This document shows, piece by piece, positions 1 through 9,478 of a stretch of DNA of 64,000 nt. This stretch comes from Aphrocallistes beatrix. Taxonomy: Eukaryota; Porifera; Hexactinellida; Sceptrulophora; Aphrocallistidae. Each line of letters opens with the position of its first letter. Positions within the stretch are counted from its first letter, which is position 1. Under the pieces are notes generated by a model. That model had not been told where the DNA came from. It worked only from the letters and a program-made list of their open reading frames with translations, and made no database searches. Made by a program: the position numbers and the translations under genes. The stretch is from NCBI GenBank assembly GCA_963281255.1, contig OY725490.1:5580001-5644000 (forward strand), read 5' to 3'.

Positions 1-103
1 TAAGTATGTTGTGCCGGGAATATTTGGTTGGAAGGCTAAGTGCAAATTTAGTTCGTAAGGTTAATAAACATGCTTCGTCCAGGTTACTCACCTCCAAGCT
101 GCT

Positions 104-487
104 ATGATGGGGGGGAAGTTATTCGATAGGGTACAATGTTCACTTATCAAAACTTGTAAACGAACACTCGAAGATAAAACAGTTTCATTATCTTTGGACG
201 GGTGTAGTAATGTTCATAATGAACCTGTTGTGTGCGTCAGTGTCACAACTGATAAAGGAGATTCATTTCTGACAGAGACCATTGATACATCTGGACATGT
301 TCATACTTCAGATTATCTTACTCAGCTTGCAGAAAATTCAATCAAGTCTTGTGGAGAGAATTTGAATGTCGTGAAAGGAAACGTGGTTACAGACAGACAT
401 GCAGCGAACATGACAAAAATGAGGCAACAGTTAGTGCAAAATGTATCAAGTAATCTGTTAACATCAGCTGCTCCGCCCATTTGCTAA
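104..487 (+). pseudogene. hAT A transposase, DUF659-like segment
   Basis: A 127-codon open stretch matching the DUF659 region of BED-type hAT transposases: a conserved GxSNVHNEP block, a 'fLtetIDtSGH' block and a 'vvTDrhAANM' block that in this family holds a catalytic Asp region. It is followed, in another frame from about 480, by sequence parallel to hAT B residues around LNLLVQYVHI and KYFRNTHLPTARYK, so the reading frame is broken at about 480. The start is internal: the BED finger would lie upstream of the window edge. Confidence 0.75.
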
Positions 488-1126
488 ATCTGTTGGCACA
501 AGACGTTCAAATTCCAGAAGTAAAGGAACAAGTGATCCAACTTATTAAATATTTTCGGAATATGCATCTACCGACCGCAAGATACAAAGCTTCTGGGAGT
601 AAAACTCGTTCTTCCTCATGAGGTGCGTTGGAATACGATGAGTGATTGCTTGGAGAGCTATATCGCGAATTGGCCAATCCTTGTGAAGGTATGTGAGGAA
701 CACCGTGATGAAATTTTATTGAACATGCTAACAAGGTCAAGAATTATTCTATAAAACGTAACGCTGAGGAGTTTTTAGTTACATAGATTAGTACCAATTT
801 CAATAGCTTTGGATAGGATTCAAAGAGATAATACAGTTATCAGCGATACTGCGCAAGTTTGGAAACAGTTACAAGAATATTTAACGAATACAGGACAACC
901 TACGAATATATTAACCAAGTTATACACTAGGGCGGCTCGAGCAATTACCCCTTCACACTATTGTCCTTATCGATCCAAGATACATCCAAGATACAAAGGA
1001 AATTTAATGAGTACTGAAGAGATTGGAATAACCCTGGAATATATGAATGAACGATACTCGGATACAATGGGAACGCTGGTGAAGTTTAAAGTAGGCTATG
1101 GGCCATTCAAACAATACATGTTCAAC

Positions 1127-1134
1127 GATACTAT
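1127..1134 (+). repeat. Target-site duplication of hAT B (left copy)
   Basis: gatactat here is repeated exactly at 3133-3140 on the other side of hAT B. Eight base pairs is the duplication length hAT elements are known to make. Confidence 0.9.
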
Positions 1135-3132
1135 CAGGGTTGTTTGATTTAAATCAAGTGATTTAATTTATGATTTAAATCAATGAATTTTATTTGTATT
1201 TTTATATTTTTAAACAATAACTTACGAAAGATTTATACTACTGATGTAGCATTTAAAAAATACTACATATATGGCTCTACTTCGAACGGTTTGCGTTTGA
1301 AGGTTTTGCTGGCTGGACAGCAAGGTGCAAACTCTGCAAAAAGGAGATGCAAGGGATGGTAAGCCTCCTTATTCAAAACTATTCTTCGTGCAGCATGCAA
1401 GACCATCCCATAATAGTTGAAAATGAATCAATTGATTTACTAGCCGGATCAACTGCATTATCTGGAGAAGTGCCAGATACAAGTCTTTTTGCTATAGAAA
1501 AAAGACTTAGGATTACTCACATCGGTGAACATGCCATGAAGACTTCGAAATAGGAGGCAGAATTACTGGATCTCCATATTGCTCGTTATATTTACGCAAC
1601 TAACACGCCTTTTATAGCTGCTGAACATCCCGAGTTTATCAAACTAATAAAGATGCTGTGCCCAGGTTATAGACTACTTAATCGCCATGATGTAGGGAAC
1701 AAACTATTAGATAGCTTACAAGGATCCCTCTTGGATACATGTAGAAAAACTCTGGAGGATAAGGCAGTCTCCTTATCACTGGATGGATGGAGTAACGTAC
1801 ATAATGAACCTGTGGTATGTGTGAGTGGTAATTACAACTGATAAAGGAGAGAATTTTCTTACTTAGACGATTGATACCTCTGGACATAGCCACATATCAG
1901 AATATCTGGTAGAACTTGCTGAAAATGCTATTACTTCCTGTGAGGGATATTTTAGATGTCAGGCACGTAACATTGGAACTGACAACGTAGCCAATATGAT
2001 AAAAATGAGAAGAGAGTTATATAAAAAGATGCAAAATTAAATTTTAACATACGGATGTTCATTTGTTAAATCTATTAGTACAATATGTACATATTGCTGG
2101 GGTAAAAGAGCAAGTTGTCCAGATAGTCAAATATTTTAGAAATACACATCTACCTACAGCTAGATACAAGGAAGCAGGTGGCAAATCTCTTGCTATTCCG
2201 AATGAAATTAGATGGAATACTTTGACAGATTGTTTGGATAGCTATATTTCTAACTGGCATATCCTTATACAGGTCTGTGAGGAATATCGTGATGAGATAA
2301 ATGCGAACATTGGTAATAAAGTTAAGAATTATTCTATCAAACGTGATGCTGAAGATCTCTTGATTAGATTAAAACCAATTTCAGTTGCTCTAGATAGAAT
2401 TCAAAGGGAAAATGCTATAATCAGTGATACAGTCGAGGTATGGAAACAACTGCATGAAGAACTTCTTAGTTCACAGCAACCGGCACAAGTATTAAGTAGA
2501 GTAAGAGCTGCCTAAACTATTACTCCAGCACACACTATTCTGCGAACTTAATTGACCCAAAGTATAGAGGAAGAAAACTCACTGAGAAAGAAGCTACCGA
2601 TGTAATGGAATATATTCATCAGCATTTCCCAGATGCAATAGCGACTGTCTTGCAGCTCAAAGCAGGATTTGATTCTTTCAAATCTTACATGTTTAGTGAA
2701 GATGTAGTTGATACAGTTACGCCCGCTTGCTAGCAGGTGGGCGTTGATGTGTGGAATGTTGGAAAATATATAACTAAAGTTGCTGAACAACCCCTCACTG
2801 CAATTGCTTCAATCGCGGGGATTGAACGTATTTTTTCTACTTTTGGATCTATACACTCAAAAACTCGCAACCGACTTGGATTTGAGAAGGCGGCTAAACT
2901 GGTGTTCGTTTATAGGATGTTGAATTTGAAAAAATAAATGATTCTATTTTTCTATACTCAATATATTTCACGAGACCACAAATCTTTATATTCATATTTA
3001 TATTCATCTTCGTTTTTATTTATCTTCAATTCATTAATCCGCATACCTTACTACAATAAAATCCTATTTAAATAAAAAAAGTCCGATTTAAATCAAAAAA
3101 TTTTTAAAAAGATAGTGATTTTTATCAACATG
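1135..3132 (+). mobile_element. hAT transposon B nested in hAT A
   Basis: A 2.0 kb hAT bounded by cagggttgtttgatttaaat on the left and, inverted, by catgttgataaaaatcacta on the right, with the 8-bp duplication gatactat on both sides. It codes on the + strand: a BED-like finger remnant near 1315-1350 (CKLCKKEMQG), N-terminal frames 1347-1553 and 1653-1841, a long middle frame 2063-2515 and the dimerisation domain 2737-2937. It is the same family as hAT A but clearly diverged from it. The transposase frame is interrupted several times, so this copy is not autonomous. Confidence 0.88.
1347..2937 (+). pseudogene. hAT B transposase, broken
   Basis: Order of parts: zinc finger remnant, SLSLDGWSNVHNEP block (DUF659-like), the KYFRNTHLPTARYK block at 2063-2515 with the RW of IRWNTLTDC, then the hAT dimerisation domain at 2737-2937, seen as LTAIASIAGIERIFSTFGSI and RNRLGFEKAAKLV. 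Breaks lie near 1553 (stop), 1841 (shift), about 2040, 2513 (stop) and before 2737 (stop). The role would have been DNA cleavage and strand transfer for this element in the nucleus. No full-length protein can be made from this copy. Confidence 0.8.
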
Positions 3133-3171
3133 GATACTATTTAGTTCAGACGGTAACACCAGCCTAGCCTG

Positions 3172-3390
3172 TTGGTGGAGATCGTTGGATGGGATAGTAG
3201 GAAAAAAATTACAGTAATTGCCGAAAAACTATTAACAGCGGTCGCATCTAGCGCAGGAGTTGAGCGATTATTTTATACGTTTGGCTACATACATACAAAC
3301 ATAAGAAATAGACTTGATATTGAAAAAGTAGCAAACTTGTATTTATTTATAGAATGCCCAATTTTCATAGATAAATATTCCTCAACTTAA
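3172..3390 (+). pseudogene. hAT A transposase, C-terminal dimerisation piece
   Basis: About 70 codons with the hAT dimerisation signature (LLTAVASSAGVERLFYTFGY followed by NIRNRLDIEKVANL). It parallels residues of hAT B at 2737-2937 and follows the right copy of the gatactat duplication, so it is the tail of hAT A cut off by hAT B. It reads in one frame to a stop at 3388. Confidence 0.8.
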
Positions 3391-3575
3391 TTTTAATTTA
3401 TTTAATTTCAATTTTCTTAGTAATAGCTAATTTAGGTTACGCTAAATCAATAAAATAATATATCATTCTGATTGTATTTAATGTAATAGTGGCGATAACA
3501 TGACAAAATATGAATTCAATATTACAGAAAAAATTTAAAAAAAAAATAATAATAATTTGATTTTTATCAACCTTG

Positions 3576-4096
3576 CCGGGTGATGTAGAGTACATGGTGT
3601 TGTTTCATAAATTGTCACCACATGGATTGGCGATAATGCGCTCATAGAAAATAATATTAATTGGAAATAGTTTGAATGAAAATTTCAACTGATGATTATA
3701 TTAATTAATAGATTTGAAATATAAAGCATTATCACACCGCCAATGGCTACCATCTAAACGTGATCCATTAATACAATGACTTTAAAACGATTTCATTGCT
3801 GTTGCCAGGTTATAAAAAGGATTGAGTATAAACATCGTGTTTTCAGATAAAAAAGTAATAACTCTTCATTAAAAATATATAATTTGATATTAAACGCAAT
3901 GGTTTTTTTGTTCTTGCAAATTGATTGAGGAACTGAGTGGTGCTAGAAGCGTGAAATTTAGTACACATGTAATTAATAATGAAACTAGAAGGGAGTTCGA
4001 AGATCTATGCGAAATGTTCACACCTCGCCGGGATAGGTGACAAATGTGCTGACCAATCAAATTCTATTATTTTATTGTGCAAATACATTAGGATCA
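3576..4096. other. Unannotated stretch with an old TCCTT-family relative
   Basis: No gene seen. At about 3912-4030 there is sequence related to the 5' body of the TCCTT family (attgattgaggaactgag, then a degenerate continuation ending gatctatgcgaaatg), matching another old copy near 19098-19215 better than the young copies. Confidence 0.4.
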
Positions 4097-4104
4097 AACA
4101 GTAG

Positions 4105-4840
4105 CAGGGTTGGAATTTAACCCGGGTTAAAACGGGTTTTATTCTCCAGAAACGGATTTTCCCAGTTATTGTCCTTGTTTTCAAATTCAACGATATGATT
4201 AATTATATAAGCGTATTGATTGTAAGAGGTGCATATCAAAATCTAATACACTAATGAAAATCTAAAACAAATGAAAAGCAAATCACCAGTCAAACTCCAC
4301 TGAACCTCTCAATTCGCGATAACAGGTTACCAATTTTGCTGTTTTCTCTAAGCCTAATATATTTCGAAGTTTGTTCTGGACTAAACTAAAGTTAGAAAAT
4401 ATCCGCTCAATTGAAGCATTTATGCACCTCACCTTGGACCTTCTACTTTTAGAAAAAAGCTTTGAACAGGATCACTGGGCCACCAACAAAACTAGCATTA
4501 TACATGTAGTAACCGCTATTATTAGAGTAGGTAAGATGAACAAACTGCTCTATACTATAAAGTAGTATCCTTTGATTGTTTACTTAATGCACCTCAGATT
4601 GTTGTAACTTTTAAGAAATTCCATTGTTCGTACATCAGGTCTTATTAAAAACATCATTACGGAATCTCAATATCATACTTGCAGAATAAGAATTTTCAAT
4701 CCAAACAATTGATATTGCTAAAATTAACTTGATTTACAAGTACATTCGAATAAAACCCACTTTAACCCAGTTTAACCCACAAAATGGGGTTTGCCCAGCC
4801 CGGGTTTAACCCGGGGGGTGGGTTAAATTAGCCAACCCTG
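4105..4840 (-). mobile_element. Internally deleted hAT element with perfect 8-bp TSD
   Basis: A 736-bp element with ends cagggttggaatttaaccc and, inverted, cagggttggctaatttaacc, flanked by the exact duplication aacagtag (4097-4104 and 4841-4848). The minus strand keeps the 3' end of a hAT transposase: about 4283-4420 reads NASIERIFSNFSLVQNKLRN, then ILGLEKTAKLV and a stop. The remaining transposase is gone, so mobility would have depended on an enzyme supplied by another copy. Confidence 0.9.
4283..4420 (-). pseudogene. hAT transposase C-terminal fragment
   Basis: About 45 codons on the minus strand with the dimerisation-domain core (IERIFS...LRNILGLEKTAKL), ending in TGA at 4283-4285. Upstream of it the frame degenerates. 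It lies inside the 736-bp hAT derivative. Confidence 0.75.
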
Positions 4841-4848
4841 AACAGTAG

Positions 4849-5224
4849 TGACTTATGCATACAATCAAAGGACTATTTGTGATTTTAATTCATTGGTTCA
4901 TGTGAGAACCAATCAATTATCAAACTTTTGTAATGCGATTCACACTATTCTATTTCATACTCGGTATACATATTTGAATATGAGGATTTTGATTCTATTA
5001 TTTAATTGTTTTTTAAAAAAGTTATGATATAATCGAATTGATTATAGTACAAAACACATACTTCAATTCACATTACTCGACTGAAGTCGTTTAAGTCGTA
5101 TAAATGCAAATGGGCAATACATTCAGGATCAGTCGACTTAATTAACCCTCCGTTGCCCCTGAATGTGTTGCGTCATTTCCGGGTTAAGCCATTTTGGACA
5201 GGGAAGCCATAAAAATTTGGGGTA
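4849..5224. other. Non-coding stretch
   Basis: No gene recognised. About 5165-5222 holds a short dispersed repeat (aatgtgttgcgtcatttccg ... aatttgggg) that recurs at about 15970-16028. Confidence 0.4.
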
Positions 5225-5757
5225 TCCTTACTATTAAAACTCGATTAATGTTTATATATATATATACAAGCGCGCTTCGCTTGCTTGCGCTGCGCGGCTG
5301 GCGTACACTTTGTGTCCGCATGAGGCGCTATTCGGGCGCCTGGGGTCACTTTGATTGATCATAAGGGATAACATCTCTGAAAACGTGTGTCCTACTGTTA
5401 TAATCAATATCGCACGAAAAATCACCAAATTTCTCATTTTTAAAATTTTGATGCATAATGATGACGTCATAACAGAGTGAAGACTCATCATATTTTTATG
5501 AAAGTTGTGTCATATGTGAGATATATTAATATGCACATTCTGTTAAAATTTCTGCCTTCTATCACTTGAAATGGCTGAGTTATGGTCGAAAAACTGAAAT
5601 TTCTTATTCTAAAAATGGTGACAATGACGTCATAATTCCATGATGAGTCGAATTTTTGTCTGAACTCAGAACTTATCGGAGCCATAGCCAACAGACCCCC
5701 ACATGCCAAAAATCAGCTTTCTGTGGCTGGCAGTTTCTTCAATCAATTCGTTACAGA
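5225..5757 (-). mobile_element. TCCTT-family Helitron-like copy 1 with a head module
   Basis: A 5'-end module TCCTTACTATTAAAACTCGA on the + strand (5225) is followed by a TA tract and a family body in minus orientation (5267-5757), from caagcgcgcttcgc to caattcgttacag. A second + strand head lies at 5764. The head and body orientations disagree, so this is probably one copy inserted into the TA tract of another, or a recombinant across the microsatellite. Confidence 0.75.
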
Positions 5758-5855
5758 TATATATCCTTACTATTAAAACTCGATTAATGTTTGTGTATGT
5801 TTATACTATATATCTATATATCTATATCTATATCTATATATCTATATATATATAT

Positions 5856-6038
5856 AGTCGACTCCGCTTAATAGGGCCACTGTTTAATCGGGTCAGCCGC
5901 TTAATCGGCCACTTTTGGCAGGACCGGAATAGCTCTCACACATAGAAGCTAATATAAAATATTTTCGGTTAATAGGGTCCTCCGCTTAATCGGGGCAAAA
6001 TGTCCTCTGACCGATGTTGCCCTATTAAACGGAGTCGA

Positions 6039-6042
<4 letters not shown>
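5856..6042. mobile_element. pogo-like MITE, CAGTCGACTCCGC family, copy 1
   Basis: About 187 bp with inverted ends gtcgactccgcttaataggg and ccctattaaacggagtcgac, sitting in a TA tract. The interior repeats the motif ccgcttaatcggg. Other copies: 27829-28016, 33130-33316, 53228-53398 and one split by a hAT at 47029-49492. TA targets and CAG starts fit the Tc1/mariner/pogo group. No coding capacity. Confidence 0.8.
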
Positions 6043-6110
<68 letters not shown>

Positions 6111-6124
6111 AAATATATATATAT
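6043..6124. repeat. TA microsatellite
   Basis: An uninterrupted (TA)n tract of about 60 bp followed by a few variants, lying between a MITE and a TCCTT-family body. Confidence 0.95.
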
Positions 6125-6617
6125 CTGTAACGAATTGATTGAAGAAACTGTCAGGCCCAGAATGCTGATTTTTGGCATGTGGGAGTCTATTGGCAATGGC
6201 TCCGCTGAGTTCTGAGCTCAGAGCAAAATGCCGACTCATCATGGAATTATGACGTCATTGTCATATTTTTAATAGTTAAGCAATACAGTTATTCGAGCAT
6301 AACTCAGCCATTATAGGAGATAGAAGTAAGAAATCTTAATAGAATCTGTATACTAACATATCTCACATATGATGCAACTATCATCAAAAAATGATGACTC
6401 ATCACTTTGTTATAACGTCATCATTACTCATCAACATTTTAAAAATTGAAAAATTTGGTGATTTTTCGCGCGATATCGATTATAACAGTAGGACAGACGT
6501 ATTCAGAGATGTTATCTCCCTTAAATTAATCAATGTAACCCCTGGCGCCCAAAGTGCGGCTCCGGCGGACACAAAGTGTCAGCCAGCCGCGCATCGCAAG
6601 CAAGCGAAGCGCGCTTG
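6125..6617 (+). mobile_element. TCCTT-family copy 2 (body without its own head)
   Basis: Runs from ctgtaacgaattgattg to gcgcgcttg, followed by T. It has both ATGACGTCAT-like sites (one mutated) and the 3' GC-rich hairpin block. Copy 3 follows it head-to-tail. Confidence 0.85.
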
Positions 6618-6627
6618 TATATATATA

Positions 6628-7167
6628 TCCTTTCTATTAAAACTCATTAATGTGTGTGTATAGTATATATAAATCTGTAACGAATTGTTTGAAAAAAAAA
6701 TACCGGACGCATAAACCTGATTTTTATCATGTGCGAATCTTTTGGCTATGGCTCCACTATGTTCTGAGCTTAGACAGCAATGTCTACTCATCATTGTATT
6801 ATGACGTCATTGTCACCTTAATATAATTAGAAATTTCCGTTTTTCGACCATAACTTTGCCATTTTATGTGATATAAGGCTGAAATTTTAATAGAATGTGT
6901 ATATTAATATACCACACATATGTTGCAACTACCATAAAAAATGATGACTAATCAGTCTGTTATGACGTCATCATTACGCATCAAAATTTTAAAATTGACA
7001 AATTTGGTGTATTTTCGATTGAAATCGATTTTAACACTAAGATGGACATATTTAGTGATTTATATCTCCCTTATAATTAACCAATGTGACCCAGGCGACC
7101 TAAGAGATCCTCCGGCGGACTCATAGTGTCTGCCAACCAGGCAGCGCAAGCAAGCGAAGCGCACTTG
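6628..7167 (+). mobile_element. TCCTT-family copy 3, full length
   Basis: 540 bp from TCCTTTCTATTAAAACTCAT to gcgcacttg, flanked A on the left and T on the right, with no target duplication. It is in tandem with copy 2. Divergence in the body (ttttatcatgtgcgaatc) marks an older subfamily. Confidence 0.85.
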
Positions 7168-7269
7168 TTTACTATAAATAGAAAATACCCCAAGACCAAT
7201 TTTTCTGCTACAGTTATGATTTAATTAATGTAACTGCAGACAAATTGTAATTCAGCATACTCACTAGAA

Positions 7270-7326
7270 AGCAAGCAAGCGAAGCGTGCTTGTATACAAA
7301 TATTAATCGAGTTTTAATAGTAAGGA
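7270..7326. mobile_element. TCCTT-family fragment: 3' end joined to an inverted head
   Basis: gcaagcaagcgaagcgtgct + tg is followed by tatacaaatattaatcgagt and taatagtaagga, i.e. a 3' terminus next to the reverse complement of a 5' head. Confidence 0.7.
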
Positions 7327-7339
7327 TATATATATATCT

Positions 7340-7834
7340 CTGTAACGAATTGATTGAAGATACTGTCAGGCGTAGAAAGCTGATTTTTGGCATGTGGGAG
7401 TCTCTTGGCTATGGCTCCAGTAAGTTCTGAACTCAAACCAAAATGTCGACTCATCATGGAATTATGACGTCATTGTCACATTTTTAAAAGTTAAGCAACA
7501 CAGTTATTCGGGAATAACTCAGCCATTATAGGAGATAGAAGGCTGAGATTTTAATAAAATCTGTATACTAACACGTCTCACATATGATGCAACTATCATC
7601 AAAAAATGATGACTCATCACTTTGCTATGACGTCATCATTACTCATCAAAATTTTAAAAAATGACAAATTTGCTGTTTTTTCGAGTGATTTCGAATTTAA
7701 AACTAAGATGGACATATTTAGAGATGATATCTCCCTTATAATTAACCAATGTCACATCCAGGCGACCGAAGGGAGCCTCCGGCGGACACAAAGTGTCCGC
7801 CAGCCGCGCAGCGCAAGCAACCGATGCGCGCTTG
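7340..7834 (+). mobile_element. TCCTT-family copy 4
   Basis: From ctgtaacgaattgattgaag to gatgcgcgcttg followed by T. It contains TGACTCA and ATGACGTCAT sites and the ggcggacacaaagtgtccgc hairpin block near its end. Confidence 0.85.
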
Positions 7835-8190
7835 TATACTATGAAAGCCTAAAGAATATACACTAAAATTCCAGCTCAAACTGTTGGAATAAGTACAATA
7901 AACTGCTATGGGCAGCTGTTAGGTTTTGCTATAAAAGTGGATTTTCTAAATAAACACTTGACATACTGTATCTTTCAATTTTATTTCAGGTTGCCCTACT
8001 TCACGATTTCGTCGGGATTTCCTAACTTGAGTTTCCTAATTCGGGGCCAACAATAATCCTATTTTGTTAGGAAAATCAGAAAAATATTTTCGCAAATAAC
8101 AGAAATAAAAATGAGAATATCTGAATGGTCGTAGCCGTAACGATTGAGTTGATATCTAGTTTGAAAAGCAAGATATTTATTAGAAAAACC
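7835..8190. other. Non-coding stretch, beyond the 3' end of the integrase relic
   Basis: AT-rich sequence without a recognisable gene or repeat. It lies just downstream, on the minus strand, of the last exon-like part of the integrase relic. Confidence 0.3.
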
Positions 8191-9473
8191 ATACCTTTGG
8201 ACGTTTCATAGCTTTTTTTACAACTTCAGCTTTTTGAGGAGCTCGTTGTCTTTTCCTCGTTTTATTTCCATCGTTTGTTTCTTCGCACCTATCTGGAACA
8301 GTTTGAGGAAAATCTTCCTATATTCAAAGTATGAAAATTGATCGTCGAAACAATCGTTTAAAATAGAAATGAGCAGGCTCGGAAATATTCCAACAATTTT
8401 TCCTCTCCCAAAACACGCCTTTCCATCGCTCTTTACGCTATGCTCTGACTGTGCATATCTACTGTATTATTAATTCTATCAGCATATTATGTCCCCCTAA
8501 AAGAAGCTATATGGAAACTTGAAACAATTTTAAATATGAAATCGATATTCAATGAGAACGAGTACATAGTTATCACTCCATGTCAGATCTCAGATCTAAG
8601 AAATATCCTAAATTTCTTGATATCAACGTACCTGAGCACCCATTTCTAAATTTTGGCCCGTATGTTCGATGAGTAGTAGAGTTAAATATAACTAGTGTGA
8701 TAATGTTCTAACAATTAATTACCTTTGTTTCACGGCAATAGTATTTTCTTGGCAAGTGGATGGGTATCTACTAAGTTTGCCTTCAATAAGAGTAACTAGA
8801 TGACTCTGTAATGCTGGAGATTTTAAACGGTCTTTTGTAGATTAGTTTGTCTTTCGTTCCAGGCATTTTCTTTTCTTTGGCCTTGTCTAAAACGAGAAAC
8901 ATGTCCCCTTCTTGAAACAAAGATCTGTTATTTAAAGTCTAAATTAAAATATTAATACATTATATAATTTTACAAAAAAATAATATCAGAGGACTTACTA
9001 CTTAGTTGTTTGAACCTTTTTGTCATACGACATCTTCTGTTTAGTTTGTTCAGTGATGATATTGCATCTTGCATCTTCTCGTTGCATGTTTCTGGTGTGC
9101 TCAAGGTCTGATAGCCAATCGGTTGTACATTCTGTGTCGACAGTTAATTCATCATGAATATCATCAACATCTCATTAGGTTGTTCAGTCACATCTATATT
9201 TAATCAGCGGAGGAGGGACAAATAATCGAAATGACGACCGAACATGAGTTCGAAAGGGCTGTATTTAGTTGCTCGTTTCCTGTGTATGTTTGCTGACAAA
9301 CAAGCAGGTTGAAGCTTGCATGGCCACTCGAAATCTTTTTCATCTATGAACTCGGCCAGTTTTCTAAATAATAACAATATCAAATTCTTTCGATGAAATA
9401 GCAGTTTTTCATACATACCTTTTAATTATTTTATTATGGGCTTCGACCAATCCATTCGACTGTGGGTAGTAGG

Positions 9474-9478
9474 CAGTA
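9474..9478. repeat. 5-bp direct repeat flanking the 3.1 kb hAT
   Basis: cagta at 9474-9478 is repeated at 12569-12573, immediately outside the two ends of the element. Confidence 0.65.

Larger units (their letters stand above)
1..3575 (+). mobile_element. hAT transposon A, 5' end outside window, split by hAT B
   Basis: A hAT-superfamily element whose left end lies before the window. Its coding parts are a DUF659-type segment (104-487, with a LSLDGCSNVHNEP motif and VVTDRHAANM), a damaged middle (about 490-1126), and a C-terminal dimerisation piece at 3172-3390 (AVASSAGVERLFYTFG, then a RNRLDIEK motif). The middle and the tail are separated by a second hAT (1135-3132), flanked by the exact 8-bp repeat gatactat at 1127-1134 and 3133-3140. 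The right terminus is tttttatcaaccttg ending at 3575, the reverse complement of the hAT start CAAGGTTGATAAAAATCA. The transposase is broken by frameshifts and stops. Confidence 0.85.

Noticed and set aside
5949-6242. Open frames rich in Ile-Tyr repeats
   Set aside because: They are translations of the TA microsatellite and neighbouring MITE sequence, on both strands, with no gene context. Similar frames at 14833-15166 and 44227-44511 were dropped for the same reason.
6628-7167. TCCTT family as an ordinary TIR MITE
   Set aside because: The two ends are not inverted copies of each other, and flanks show no duplication beyond A and T.
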